A DNA stretch of 64,000 nucleotides from Inhella gelatinilytica (GTDB lineage Bacteria > Pseudomonadota > Gammaproteobacteria > Burkholderiales > Burkholderiaceae_C), in contig NZ_JAEDAL010000002.1 of the NCBI RefSeq assembly GCF_016093295.1, positions 558,001 through 622,000 of the forward strand. Reading direction: 5' to 3'. The notes beneath the pieces are model-generated. The model was not told the DNA's origin. It did no database searches and saw only the letters and a program-made list of their open reading frames with translations. Below, in pieces: positions 47,015 through 56,218 of this stretch; the stretch's first letter is position 1, and every line of letters starts with the position of its first letter. The translations under genes were made by a program, and so were the position numbers.

Positions 47015-48184
47015 ATGGCTTTATTGGAGCAAATGCAGGGGATCCCGGACACGGCTGAAGGGCTCGGAGCGCAACCGGGCTTGACGGTCTTGCATGTCGA
47101 GGACTCTGAACTCGATCATTTGATGATCCAGGCCCTGGTTCGACAGTCGGGCGTTGCCGTGCACTGGACTCGCGTGGAGACGCGCGATGCATTTGAGCAG
47201 GCCTTGACGCAGCCATGGGATGCCGTGGTGTGCGATTACCAACTGCCCGATACCAGTGGATTGGAGTTGTTGCAGCGCTTGCGTGCGCAGGATCAAGTGT
47301 TGCCTTTCATCCTGGTCTCGGGGGAGATTGGTGAGGAAGTCGCGGTAGCCGCCATGAAGGAGGGGGCCTCGGACTATTTGCTCAAAGGCCATCTGGCCCG
47401 CCTCGGGGTGGCGTTGCAGCAGGCCGTGCGGGCTGCTCACGCCGAACGGTCGCGGCGTGCCGCCGATCAAGCGCTGCGCAAGTCCACTCGTCAGTTGCAG
47501 GAACTCACGGCGCATTTGCAGCAGCGCATTGAAGCGGAGCGGGCGGCACTGGCTCGCGAACTGCATGATGATGTGGGCAGTGCCTTAACCGCCCTGAAGT
47601 TTGAACTGGCGGGGATTCAACGCCACGCGGCTGACGATGCGCAGCGACGACGCAGCCAGCGGGCGATTGAAACCCTCACCATGGCCATGGAGGCCAGTCG
47701 CCGCCTGATGGCGGATTTGCGCCCGCCCATCCTGCAGGAGGGGGTGGTGGCGGCCTTGCAGTGGTTGGTGCAGGATTTCGAACGTCGGCATGCCATTGCG
47801 ATTCAATGTGAGGGCTTGGTGGACGATCCAACGGTCGGCTCCGAGTTGTCTCTGGTGATCTACCGTTTCGTCCAAGAGGCCTTGCACAACGTGGCCAAGC
47901 ACGCGCAGGCGACTCAAGTTCGCGTCGAACTGCATCAAAGCTCTGGCGTCTTGGGGGTGGAGGTTCATGACAATGGCCGGGGCATGGAGGCGGATGCCGC
48001 CGACCGGCCGGGTCACTTTGGGCTTCGCGGGCTGCAAGAGCGGGCCGCGAGTGTGGGAGGTTGGGTGGATTTGAGTTCACGTCCCGGACACGGGGTTCAG
48101 TTGGTGTTGTCCATTCCACGGGATGGCAATTGGGAGCTGCGGGGTTCGGAAGACGCCGCGTGGTGGGCGGAGGACGGCGCATGA
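47015..48184 (+). CDS. receiver-histidine kinase, NarX-type (HisKA_3)
   Basis: 389 residues, soluble, with no membrane span. An N-terminal receiver domain with Asp74 (AVVCDYQLPDTSG) and KEGASDYLLKG is followed by a coiled coil (about 142-178). A HisKA_3 box ARELHDDVGSALTALKFELA (His184) and an HATPase domain follow (EALHNVAKHAQA, HDNGRGM, GLRGLQERA). The receiver-first architecture suggests it is controlled by another kinase or works with a sensory partner. ATG 47015 was chosen over a TTG at 46946. The stop overlaps the response-regulator start. Confidence 0.9.
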   Translation: MALLEQMQGIPDTAEGLGAQPGLTVLHVEDSELDHLMIQALVRQSGVAVHWTRVETRDAFEQALTQPWDAVVCDYQLPDTSGLELLQRLRAQDQVLPFILVSGEIGEEVAVAAMKEGASDYLLKGHLARLGVALQQAVRAAHAERSRRAADQALRKSTRQLQELTAHLQQRIEAERAALARELHDDVGSALTALKFELAGIQRHAADDAQRRRSQRAIETLTMAMEASRRLMADLRPPILQEGVVAALQWLVQDFERRHAIAIQCEGLVDDPTVGSELSLVIYRFVQEALHNVAKHAQATQVRVELHQSSGVLGVEVHDNGRGMEADAADRPGHFGLRGLQERAASVGGWVDLSSRPGHGVQLVLSIPRDGNWELRGSEDAAWWAEDGA

Positions 48185-48819
48185 TTCGCGTGCTGTTGTG
48201 TGACGACCATGCCTTGATTCGGCGCGGCATGCGCGATACCTTGGTGGACGCCGGGGACATCGATGTGGTGGGCGAAGTAAGCGACTACGGCAGTTTGCGC
48301 GAGTGGTTGCGTACGGGGTCGCGCCCTGACGTGTTGCTGTTGGACATCAACCTGCCCGGTCGAAGCGGATTGGATGTACTGCACGTGTTCAAGGACGAAC
48401 CGGACGCCCCGCGGACCTTGGTGGTGTCGATGTACCCGGAAGAGCAATACGCCATTCGCTGCTTGCGGGGCGGTGCCTTTGGTTATGTGAACAAGGGTGG
48501 GGACCCGGCGGAGTTGGTGCAGGCTGTGCGCATGGTGGCGCAAGGGCGCAAGTACGTGACGCCTGAGATCGCCCAAATGCTAGTGGAGAACCTGACGGCG
48601 CCCCAGCCGGAGCAGGCGCATCAAAAGCTCTCCGACCGCGAATTGCAGACCTTGGTCTTGATCGCCTCCGGCAAGCGACTGTCGGACATTGCCGAAGAAT
48701 TGGTGCTCAGCCCCAAGACGGTCAGCGTGTATCGCGCCCGGGTGCTCGAAAAACTCGGGCTGTCCAACAACTCTGAGCTGACGGTGTACGCGATCCGGCA
48801 GGGGTTGGTTCAAGGCTGA
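48181..48819 (+). CDS. response regulator, NarL/FixJ type, partner of upstream kinase
   Basis: 212 residues. The receiver has CDDH (7-10) and Asp55 in LLLDINLPGRSG, with VVSMYPEEQYA and YVNKGG completing the site. The LuxR helix-turn-helix is LSDRELQTLVLIASGKRLSD to KTVSVYRARVLEKLGL. The start overlaps the kinase stop (ATGA). It resembles the UvrY/GacA-RcsB group in general form. The gene lies five bases ahead of the diguanylate cyclase gene, so it may control or be co-expressed with the c-di-GMP module. Confidence 0.92.
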   Translation: MIRVLLCDDHALIRRGMRDTLVDAGDIDVVGEVSDYGSLREWLRTGSRPDVLLLDINLPGRSGLDVLHVFKDEPDAPRTLVVSMYPEEQYAIRCLRGGAFGYVNKGGDPAELVQAVRMVAQGRKYVTPEIAQMLVENLTAPQPEQAHQKLSDRELQTLVLIASGKRLSDIAEELVLSPKTVSVYRARVLEKLGLSNNSELTVYAIRQGLVQG

Positions 48820-48824
48820 CCACC

Positions 48825-50075
48825 ATGGGCCGCTTTACCCAACACTCCCTGGTTCGGCGCTTGACGCGCCTGAACCTGGCGGTGATGGCAGGGGCCCTGG
48901 CGCTGAGTTTTCTGCTTACTCAAGCCTGGGTTTTTTTGTTGGCCCGGCAGCGCCAGCAAGAGGCCACGGAAGCGGCGGCTGGCGTGATGGCACAGAACGT
49001 TGCGCCCATGCTGGCGTTCGAGGACTCGCGCGCAGCACAAGCCCTGCTGGACGAGTTGGTCAGTCGCCGGGGCGCGGATTTGATGGCGGTTACGGTCCAG
49101 GACCGAGCCGGTCGCGTGTATGCCCAGTGGCAGCGCACCCGGGCGCCAGCGCACCCCAGTTGGTTGCCTGGGTTTGGTCAGTCCTACGAACGGCGCATGC
49201 CGGTGATGGTGCAAGGCGAGCGGCTGGGTGAATTGGTATGGGTTGAAAGCCTGCAAGGCCTGGAGCGGGTGATGTTGCGCATCTGGCTGGGCAGTTTGGC
49301 CTTGTTTGGTGCGACCGGGGCGTTGGCCATCGCGGCCCTGAGAGCCGTCCAGCGGCGGGCGCTATCGCCCCTCATTGCCTTGACAGATCTCACCGAGCAA
49401 GTGGCCCAATCGCAGGATTACAGCTTGCGAGCCCCCGTGGTGCGGCAGGACGAGGTGGGGCGACTGGCAGGGCGCGTCAATGAAATGCTGGGTCGCATCG
49501 AGGCTTGGCATGCCGATTTGCGCGCTCAGCTGGAGCACGAGCAACGAGCGGGGCATGAGCTCCACCGCCTGGCCCACCGCGATCACCTAACCGGGTTGCC
49601 CAATCGCTTGTCATTCGACTTGGAATTGGAGCGCCATGTGGTGCATGTGCAGCAAGGTGGCTATGAACTGGGCCTGATGTTCATCGACCTGGATCACTTC
49701 AAAGCCATCAACGATGTTCTGGGCCATGACGCTGGCGATGAGGTGCTGGTGGAGGTGACCCAGCGGATGCATCATTCGCTTCGGGTCAGCGACACCTTGT
49801 TCCGGCTGGGGGGCGATGAGTTCGCCCTGCTGATCGCACCCTTGGGCAGCGAACCCTCGATGGAGCATTTGGCAGAGCGGCTCATCCAGGCGGTGGGAGA
49901 ACCGTTGTCGATTCGTGGACGGGTGATGCCGCTGGGGGCAAGTGTGGGTGGGGCCATTGCGCCGCGTCATGGCCGCGACGCGGCGACCCTGCTGCGTTGC
50001 GCGGATGCCGCCATGTACGAAGCCAAAGCGGCAGGCAAGCACTGTTTTCGGATGGCGCGACATGACAACGATTAG
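48825..50075 (+). CDS. diguanylate cyclase with CHASE8-like sensor and HAMP (YfiN-like)
   Basis: 416 residues: TM1 (about 18-40); a periplasmic domain of about 105 residues with AAGVMAQNVAPMLAFEDSRA, the pattern of CHASE8/YfiN sensors; TM2 (about 151-173); HAMP; and GGDEF. The active site GGDEF (329-333) is intact, with an RVSD inhibitory I-site nine residues before it (320-323) and the DxLT motif HRDHLTGLPNR. It makes c-di-GMP from two GTP and is product-inhibited. The neighbouring yfiR-like gene suggests periplasmic repression of this enzyme. Confidence 0.93.
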   Translation: MGRFTQHSLVRRLTRLNLAVMAGALALSFLLTQAWVFLLARQRQQEATEAAAGVMAQNVAPMLAFEDSRAAQALLDELVSRRGADLMAVTVQDRAGRVYAQWQRTRAPAHPSWLPGFGQSYERRMPVMVQGERLGELVWVESLQGLERVMLRIWLGSLALFGATGALAIAALRAVQRRALSPLIALTDLTEQVAQSQDYSLRAPVVRQDEVGRLAGRVNEMLGRIEAWHADLRAQLEHEQRAGHELHRLAHRDHLTGLPNRLSFDLELERHVVHVQQGGYELGLMFIDLDHFKAINDVLGHDAGDEVLVEVTQRMHHSLRVSDTLFRLGGDEFALLIAPLGSEPSMEHLAERLIQAVGEPLSIRGRVMPLGASVGGAIAPRHGRDAATLLRCADAAMYEAKAAGKHCFRMARHDND

Positions 50076-52023
50076 GGCGCGATTCGCTTGGAGTCTGGTC
50101 CTGGGGCTGGCAGCTCAGGTTGCAGCAGCGCAAGACAGTGGGCCATCGCTGGAGGACTTGCTGCGTCAGGAGCCAGATCGCCCCAGCGCCGATGTCGCCG
50201 TGAGCACGGCAGCGCGCCTGGCGCAAAGCAGCGCACAAGCGCCTGGCGTGACCCGGGTCGTCACCCGGCAAGACATTCAACGGCTGGGTCTTCGCACCTT
50301 GGCCGATGTGCTGCGTCTCTTCCCGGGTTTGTATTTGGCCCAGGACGACCTGTTTACGCAGATGGGCGTCCGTGGGATCGGCCGACCAGGAGACCTGAAC
50401 GCACGGATTCTGTTCTTGCTCGATGGCCTGCGCCTGAACGAAAACATTTATGACGCGGGGCAGGTCGACGAAGACTTTGTGGTCGACGTCAGCGAGATCG
50501 AGCGCGTGGAGTTCACCTCGGGGTCGGGGTCGGCGCTGTACGGCAACAACGCCTTCTTGGGGGTGGTGCAAGTCTTTACCCGGCGGGCCGATCCGTCCGC
50601 AGCCGTGCGGGTTCGATGGCGTTGGGATGGCCCGCAGCGCTTCACCACCCACCTGAGTGCCGGACACCGGCTGGACTCCGGTGCGGAATGGGGGTTCTCC
50701 GCCACGCGGATGCGTGCGCGCAGACAAGAACTCTTCGACGCCCTGCCGGCCTACGCCGTGGCGGATCAACAGCGCCTGAACGAGGATCGGGCGGACAAAC
50801 TGAACCTGCGTTGGATTCAGGGGGGCCTGCGGGCACGCTTGGGCGCCGTGGACCGCATCAAAGGTTTTCCGGTCGAGTTGGGCATATCCGTCCCGGCGGG
50901 TTTGGCCCAGGCTGTGGATCGCACCCGCATTCATTGGGGACAGGTGCAATGGGAGCAGCCGCTGGGTGACAGCGCCTGGCTTCAGTTGGGCGCTGCGCGT
51001 CAACAGTTGCTTTACCGATACGACGAGCCGTTTCAGAGTCGCAGTGGGCGCAAGGGGGTTTTTCGATTCGAAACCCTGGGCCTGTGGGACTTGGTGGAGG
51101 CTCGGGCGGGCGGCGCGTGGACGGATCAGCACGAATGGATGCTGGGGGTGGAAGGGCAAAACGACCGGATGCAACGGATCCGGTACTTTGTTCTGGGCGA
51201 CGACGACAGCGCGGACGACGCGCGCCATCAGCGTTGGGGCTTTTGGGTCCAGGACGTTTGGCGCCAAAGTGACAACCAGCGTTGGGTTCTGGGCTGGCGA
51301 GCGGATCGGCTGCAGGGGCAAGGGTGGCGCACCCATCCCCGGGTCGCCTACGTGTGGTCACCCGCGGAGGGCCGGCAACTCAAGCTGAGCTATGGCGGCG
51401 CGTTCCGGGCGCCCAATCGGTCGGAAAGCCTGCACAACAGTTCTCAGGATTTGGCACCGCCGCCGGCAGAACGGGTTCGAAGCCTGGAGCTGGCGTGGGA
51501 AGCCCCGCTGGGCGAACGCTGGCGCGGGCGATGGGTGGTGTACGGCGGGCGCGTTCGCAACCTCATCGATGCCGGGCCGGACGACGCCTATTACAGCGCC
51601 AGTCCTCCCGTGCGCAGCCGTGGTTTGGAATGGGAAGTGGAGGGCCGTTGGCGGGGCGGAGCCAGTGTGCAGGCCAGCGTGGCGGTGCAGCAGTCTCGCT
51701 ACGCGGGGGGGGAGCGTTTGAGCAACAGCCCGACCGCTTTGGCACGCCTTCGGTTTTCTTTGCCGCTGGGTGAGGCGTGGCGCCTCTCGGTCCACGGTGA
51801 GGCGGTGGGGGCGCGGCGTGTCGATGACGAACGGATCGCCGGCTATGGCGTGTGGCATGCGAACGTCGTCTGGCACGTGGAACCGCAATGGGATGTGTTC
51901 CTTGGCGTTCGGAACCTGGCGGACCGGCGCTACTGGGATGCACCGGCGGTTTCAGGGGGTGCGCCCATTGAACAGCACGGGCGTCAGGCCCACATGGGGG
52001 TGGAATGGCGCTTCCGTCCCTGA
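50062..52023 (+). CDS. TonB-dependent receptor in YfiN/YfiR operon
   Basis: 653 residues from ATG 50062, overlapping the cyclase stop by 14 bases. A signal peptide ends in VAAAQ. The plug domain includes VTRVVTRQDIQRLGLRTLAD, VLRLFPGLYL and SEIERVEFTSGSGSALYGNN. The remaining 500 or so residues form a beta-barrel with the usual Arg/Gly-rich strands and an ending AHMGVEWRFRP. No obvious TonB box can be assigned with certainty. The substrate is unknown. Its position between a YfiN-like cyclase and YfiR is notable because the classic system has the OmpA-like YfiB instead. Confidence 0.9.
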   Translation: MTTIRARFAWSLVLGLAAQVAAAQDSGPSLEDLLRQEPDRPSADVAVSTAARLAQSSAQAPGVTRVVTRQDIQRLGLRTLADVLRLFPGLYLAQDDLFTQMGVRGIGRPGDLNARILFLLDGLRLNENIYDAGQVDEDFVVDVSEIERVEFTSGSGSALYGNNAFLGVVQVFTRRADPSAAVRVRWRWDGPQRFTTHLSAGHRLDSGAEWGFSATRMRARRQELFDALPAYAVADQQRLNEDRADKLNLRWIQGGLRARLGAVDRIKGFPVELGISVPAGLAQAVDRTRIHWGQVQWEQPLGDSAWLQLGAARQQLLYRYDEPFQSRSGRKGVFRFETLGLWDLVEARAGGAWTDQHEWMLGVEGQNDRMQRIRYFVLGDDDSADDARHQRWGFWVQDVWRQSDNQRWVLGWRADRLQGQGWRTHPRVAYVWSPAEGRQLKLSYGGAFRAPNRSESLHNSSQDLAPPPAERVRSLELAWEAPLGERWRGRWVVYGGRVRNLIDAGPDDAYYSASPPVRSRGLEWEVEGRWRGGASVQASVAVQQSRYAGGERLSNSPTALARLRFSLPLGEAWRLSVHGEAVGARRVDDERIAGYGVWHANVVWHVEPQWDVFLGVRNLADRRYWDAPAVSGGAPIEQHGRQAHMGVEWRFRP

Positions 52024-52526
52024 GCTGTCGGGCCTTGAGTCTGAGCCTCCTGCTGTGCCTCGCGGGCGGCGGGGCGGGTGCCGCATCGGAAGAGGAATTG
52101 CGGGCGGCCTTTGTGTACCGCTTTGCCCAGTTTACGCAGTGGCCGTCAGCACTGGGGGACCTCGTGGTGTGTGGCGCGCGCTTGGGTGAGACGGAAGAGC
52201 CCCTGCGGCGCTTGGACGGTCGAGCCCTCGGGGCCGCCACGGTTCGGTATCGGCGGGTCGAGTCGCCGCGGGAAGCCAGCACACAGTGTCAGGTGCTGGT
52301 GCTGGGCCACTCCGACGTGGCCGCGTTGCGCCACTGGGTTCAGGGCTTGGGCTCCGCCTCGGTGCTTGTGGTTGGCTTAAGCGCGGAATCGTGGCGGGCC
52401 GGGGCCTCCATTGCCCTGCTGACCGAACCCCATGGCTTGGCGTTCAGCGTGAATCAAAGCGAAGCCCAGCGACGGGGCCTGCAGGTGTCGGCCCAGGTCT
52501 TGAAGCTGGCGCGCGAAGTGCGCTGA
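52005..52526 (+). CDS. yfiR: YfiR-family periplasmic protein (DUF4154)
   Basis: 173 residues. A signal peptide (MALPSLSCRALSLSLLLCLA) is followed by the DUF4154 landmarks: EEELRAAFVYRFAQFTQWP, a single Cys in LVVCGARLG, a second in STQCQVLVLG, and GLAFSVNQSEAQRRGLQVSA then QVLKLAREVR. This matches YfiR, which sits in the periplasm and inhibits the diguanylate cyclase YfiN. Two Cys residues correspond to one disulfide of the P. aeruginosa protein; the second disulfide pair is absent. The start overlaps the receptor gene by 19 bases. It is the last gene of the operon and meets fliR tail to tail. Confidence 0.88.
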   Translation: MALPSLSCRALSLSLLLCLAGGGAGAASEEELRAAFVYRFAQFTQWPSALGDLVVCGARLGETEEPLRRLDGRALGAATVRYRRVESPREASTQCQVLVLGHSDVAALRHWVQGLGSASVLVVGLSAESWRAGASIALLTEPHGLAFSVNQSEAQRRGLQVSAQVLKLAREVR

Positions 52527-53291
52527 TCAGGCAAAGGCGGCAAGCAGGCGCGCCAGGGTTTGTTCCAATGGGGTCTGCATCAGGGGCAGGGTGGCGACCA
52601 AACCCAGCAGGCCCACTGTGACGGTGAGCGGGAAGCCCACCGCAAACACGTGAATTTGCGGCGCCACGCGGGAGATCACGCCCAGCGCCAGATTGACGAA
52701 GAGCAACAGGGCGACGACTGGCAGGGCGATCCACAGCCCTGCGCGAAAGATCTCTGCCCCCCACGATTGCGGTGAGGCCAGGCGCAGAAACGCAAACGGC
52801 TCCTGCCCGACTGGGAAAACATGAAAGCTCTGGGCCAGCGCCTGGATCAGCAGCAAGTGCCCGTTCGTGGCGATGAAGAGAAACGCCACCAGGGTGCCGA
52901 AAAATCGGGCGGTGGCCGTACCCTGCATGCCGGTGCCCGGATCGAAAAAGCCAGCGAAGTTCAGGCCCATCTGCAAGCCCACGATTTCGCCTGCGAATTC
53001 CAGCGTTGCAAACACCAGGCGGACGGCAAATCCCATGGAGAGGCCGATCAAGAGCTGTTGGGTGATCAACAGCACCAGCAGCGAGGGGCTGTCCAGCGGC
53101 AGCACCGGCATGGGTGGAAGCGAGGCTTGGCTGGCGAGAGCAAAGAACAGGGACAAACCGATGCGCAGGGGGATGGGGACGGCGCGTTGGCTGAACAGGG
53201 GCATGCCGGACAGCAAAGCCAGGCAGCGCAAAAAGGGCCAGAGCAGCGGGTTGAGCCAAGCCAGGATCTGGGCTTCGGTGAACCCAATCAT
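52527..53291 (-). CDS. fliR: flagellar export apparatus membrane protein FliR
   Basis: 254 residues from ATG 53291. Six or more hydrophobic spans run across the chain: FLRCLALLSGMPLF, IGLSLFFALASQ, LLVLLITQQLLIGLSMGFAV, and GTATARFFGTLVAFLF, with the conserved FAGEIVGLQMGLNFAGFFDP loop. That loop is a FliR hallmark. FliR joins FliP and FliQ in the export gate of the flagellar type III system. The gene ends the fliF-R cluster and abuts the convergent yfiR stop with no spacer. Confidence 0.95.
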   Translation of the reverse strand: MIGFTEAQILAWLNPLLWPFLRCLALLSGMPLFSQRAVPIPLRIGLSLFFALASQASLPPMPVLPLDSPSLLVLLITQQLLIGLSMGFAVRLVFATLEFAGEIVGLQMGLNFAGFFDPGTGMQGTATARFFGTLVAFLFIATNGHLLLIQALAQSFHVFPVGQEPFAFLRLASPQSWGAEIFRAGLWIALPVVALLLFVNLALGVISRVAPQIHVFAVGFPLTVTVGLLGLVATLPLMQTPLEQTLARLLAAFA

Positions 53292-53355
53292 GACCAACTC
53301 GGGCGGCAACGGTCGGGCTGACGAGCAGCGGCGCGGCAATCGCGGGCCATGGCCG

Positions 53356-53625
53356 TTACCCGACGGCGCTGGGGATCATTTTCAGGACCCGCTGGATGTA
53401 CTCGACCAGTGTGGTGAGCATCCAGGGGCCGGCAGCGGCCAGTGTGGCCATGGCCGCCAGCACTTTCGGAACGAAGGAAAGCGTGGCTTCGTTGATCTGT
53501 GTCGCGGCTTGCAAAACGGACACCGCAACCCCCACCACCAAGACCACGGTCAGCAGCGGCGCTGCCACGGTCAGCAACATCCACAAGGCTTGCTGACTGA
53601 AGGTGAAAACTTGTTGAGCGTCCAT
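53356..53625 (-). CDS. fliQ: flagellar export apparatus protein FliQ
   Basis: 89 residues, the standard FliQ length, starting MDAQQVFTFSQQALWMLLTV. It has two membrane helices (about 15-40 and 50-75) joined by QAATQINEATLSFVPKVLA, the most conserved FliQ segment. It assembles with FliP and FliR as the helical export gate. It starts seven bases after the fliP stop. The longer upstream frame is spurious. Confidence 0.96.
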   Translation of the reverse strand: MDAQQVFTFSQQALWMLLTVAAPLLTVVLVVGVAVSVLQAATQINEATLSFVPKVLAAMATLAAAGPWMLTTLVEYIQRVLKMIPSAVG

Positions 53626-53632
53626 GGTGCGG

Positions 53633-54367
53633 CTAGGTTTGGAAGGAGGCGGCCAGCGAACCGATGAGCAGGTTCCAGCCATCGGCCAACACAAACAACA
53701 TCAGCTTGAAAGGCAAGGCCACCAAAACGGGGGACAGCATCATCATCCCGAGGCTCATCAGCACGCTGGCGACGATCATGTCGATCACCAAAAAGGGAAT
53801 GAAGATCAAGAAGCCAATCTGAAATGCGGTCTTCAACTCGCTGGTCACAAACGCTGGGACCAGCACTGTGAAGGGAACTTGGTCGGGTTTGATGTTGGGG
53901 CTGACCTTGCCCAATCTGGAAAAGAGCGCCAGATCACTCTGCCGGGTCTGCTTGAGCATGAAGGCCCGCATGGGTGCTTGGGCCTTGTCCAGTGCTTCAG
54001 GGAAGGCGATTTGGCCGCTGGAGTAGGGCTCCCAGGCCTCCTTGTAGACCCGATCCAAGGTCGGGCTCATCACAAAGAACGTCAGGAACAGTGACAAACC
54101 AATGATGACTTGATTGGGCGGTGCCGACTGCGTGCCCAGCGCCTGACGCATCAGGGACAGCACGATGACGATGCGTGTGAACCCGGTCATCATCAAAATG
54201 ACCGCGGGCAGGAAACCCAGCGCGGTGAAGAACAGCAGGGTTTGAATGGGTACGGAATAACTCGTGCCGCTGCTGCCCTGGCCGATGAGCAGGGGCAAAT
54301 TCGCGTTTTGCGCCCAGGCGTTTGCGCTGAGCCCCAGCAGGATGAGAGCCGCTGGCCACTTCCTCAT
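53633..54367 (-). CDS. fliP: flagellar export apparatus protein FliP
   Basis: 244 residues. A cleavable-type signal ([20 protein letters not shown]) is followed by [60 protein letters not shown] and the C-terminal block [20 protein letters not shown], all core FliP signatures. It is the gate subunit that nucleates the FliPQR complex. Start and stop overlap or abut fliO and fliQ. Confidence 0.97.
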   Translation of the reverse strand: MRKWPAALILLGLSANAWAQNANLPLLIGQGSSGTSYSVPIQTLLFFTALGFLPAVILMMTGFTRIVIVLSLMRQALGTQSAPPNQVIIGLSLFLTFFVMSPTLDRVYKEAWEPYSSGQIAFPEALDKAQAPMRAFMLKQTRQSDLALFSRLGKVSPNIKPDQVPFTVLVPAFVTSELKTAFQIGFLIFIPFLVIDMIVASVLMSLGMMMLSPVLVALPFKLMLFVLADGWNLLIGSLAASFQT

Positions 54368-54693
54368 GGCTGGCCCCCTCGGGCTCGCGCCAGCAGTTGA
54401 CCGAAAGTGGGCGGGGCTTCGCTGGGGGAGGGGGCCTCGCCGGGCTTGAGCTCCTGCAGCAGCTGAATGGACTGGGGCGTGACGCCCAGCAGCAGGTGAC
54501 GAACCTGCTCGCCCTCACCGATCGCGACGGTGATGAGCTTTTGCTGCGGCCCCAGCGCCAGCACGCCCACCATGCGCAATCCGCTGCCGCCGTGCAGGCG
54601 ACCCATGGGGCTGCGTTTGAACATCCACAGGGCCAGCGGAATGACCGCCAACACCAGCAGAAACCACAGTGCGGGAGCGAAGGAATTGCCCAT
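54364..54693 (-). CDS. fliO: flagellar biosynthesis protein FliO
   Basis: 109 residues from ATG 54693 with a single membrane helix ([18 protein letters not shown], about 7-24), then a cytosolic domain with [20 protein letters not shown] and [17 protein letters not shown], which are FliO signatures. FliO assists stable assembly of FliP. It overlaps the fliP start by four bases. The ending QLLARARGG is typical. Confidence 0.9.
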   Translation of the reverse strand: MGNSFAPALWFLLVLAVIPLALWMFKRSPMGRLHGGSGLRMVGVLALGPQQKLITVAIGEGEQVRHLLLGVTPQSIQLLQELKPGEAPSPSEAPPTFGQLLARARGGQP

Positions 54694-54759
54694 GACGCCG
54701 ATTCTTGGCGTCACAGACCGGGGGCAATCGCCGGGAATGCGGGGCATTGCCCCCCTTCT

Positions 54760-55212
54760 TCAGGCCTTTGAAAGGCGTCGCATGCGCTCGCTGGGCGTGA
54801 CGATGTCGGTCAATCGAATCCCAAACTTGTCGTTCACCACCACCACTTCGCCTTGAGCGATCAGGTAACCATTGACCAGCACGTCCATGGGCTCGCCGGC
54901 CAACGCATCCAGTTCCACCACGGAGCCTTGCGCCAATTGCAGGATGTTCTTGATCGGGATTCGTGTACGACCCAGTTCAACGGTGAGCTGAACGGGGATG
55001 TCCAGAATCATGTTGATGTCGTTGCCCGTGCTGGGGAGCGACGTGGGGGCGAAGTTGTTGAAGCTTGCCGGAGCGACTTGCTCCGGCTGCGTTTGCACTT
55101 CGTCGGCGACGGCGGGGGGCGCGGCCGAAGACTCTGCCAGCGCGGCGGCCCACTCGGCGGCCAAGGCGTCCTGATCGTCGGCGGGTGTGCTTGCGAAATC
55201 GTCAGTTGTCAT
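54760..55212 (-). CDS. fliN: flagellar motor switch protein FliN
   Basis: 150 residues. An acidic, Ala-rich N-terminal half (about 1-65) is followed by a SpoA domain: MILDIPVQLTVELGRTRIPI, GSVVELDALAGEPMDVLVNG and GEVVVVNDKFGIRLTDIVTP. It forms the C-ring base with FliM and takes part in export substrate docking and switching. The start overlaps the fliM stop by 11 bases, so the two are translationally coupled. Confidence 0.96.
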   Translation of the reverse strand: MTTDDFASTPADDQDALAAEWAAALAESSAAPPAVADEVQTQPEQVAPASFNNFAPTSLPSTGNDINMILDIPVQLTVELGRTRIPIKNILQLAQGSVVELDALAGEPMDVLVNGYLIAQGEVVVVNDKFGIRLTDIVTPSERMRRLSKA

Positions 55213-56206
55213 TGCGTACCCCCAGCCAGGTTTGATCGGCCCCGGTCAACATTTCTTGGATCTTCACGGCATAGCGGTTGTTGCTGGTGCCGTAGTGGCA
55301 GTCGAACACCGGCACCCCGTCGACTTTGGCCTTGATCATGGACTCCAAATCCAGTTCGATGAAGTCGCCGGGTTTGAAGGCCAGCAGTTGCTCAATCGTT
55401 GCCGGTGCGGTGCCCAGTTCGGCCACCAACTCCACTTCGGCCGCTTGGATCTGAGTCTTGAGCAAATTGATCCAACGACGATCGGGCTCGGTGCTGTCAC
55501 CTTGCGTGGTGCTGTAGAGCACGTCGCGAATGGGTTCCAGCGTGGAGTAGGGAATGCAGAAATAGATGGTGCCGGTGGTTTCGCCCACTTCCAGCGTGAA
55601 GCTGCTGGAGACCACGATCTCGCTGGGGGTAGCGATGGTGGCGAACTGCGGTTGCATCTCGCTGCGCTGGTACTCCAGTTCAAGCGGGTAGATGCCGCGC
55701 CAGGCCTTGTGATATTCCGCGCAAATGACTTCGACCAAGCGCAAGATCACACGCTGTTCGGTTGGCGAAAAGTCCCGGCCCTCAATCCGCGCATGGAACT
55801 TGCCAATGCCACCAAAGAGCGAGTCGATCACCGCGAACACCAGGGTGGGGTCGCAAACAATCAGCCCATTGCCGCGCAGGGGCTTGACCGACATGATGTT
55901 GAAGTTCGTCGGCACCACAATTTCACGCAGGAAGTGGCTGTACTTCTGCACCTTGATGCCGCCAATGGCGACTTCTGGGCTCTTGCGGATGAAATTGAAC
56001 AAGCCGACGCGAATATTGCGGGCGAAGCGTTCGTTGATGATTTCCATCGTGGGCATGCGCCCACGGACGATTCGCTCTTGGCTGGCGAGGTTGTACTCGC
56101 GTATGCCACCCTCTGGAACTTCTTCCTCTTCGAGCTTCTGGCTTTCCCCCGTGATGCCTTGAAGCAGGGCATCGACTTCGTCTTGCGACAGGATCTGCTG
56201 GTTCAT
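55202..56206 (-). CDS. fliM: flagellar motor switch protein FliM
   Basis: 334 residues. The N-terminal CheY-binding peptide LSQDEVDALLQGITGE is intact. The middle CheC-like domain includes VGLFNFIRKSPEVAIGGIKV and KPLRGNGLIVCDPTLVFAVI, then DSLFGGIGKFHARIEGRDFS. The C-terminal SpoA domain completes it. FliM receives CheY-P, encoded in the che operon of this window, and relays it to FliG. Confidence 0.97.
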   Translation of the reverse strand: MNQQILSQDEVDALLQGITGESQKLEEEEVPEGGIREYNLASQERIVRGRMPTMEIINERFARNIRVGLFNFIRKSPEVAIGGIKVQKYSHFLREIVVPTNFNIMSVKPLRGNGLIVCDPTLVFAVIDSLFGGIGKFHARIEGRDFSPTEQRVILRLVEVICAEYHKAWRGIYPLELEYQRSEMQPQFATIATPSEIVVSSSFTLEVGETTGTIYFCIPYSTLEPIRDVLYSTTQGDSTEPDRRWINLLKTQIQAAEVELVAELGTAPATIEQLLAFKPGDFIELDLESMIKAKVDGVPVFDCHYGTSNNRYAVKIQEMLTGADQTWLGVRNDN

Positions 56207-56218
56207 CTTTGACCCCCG

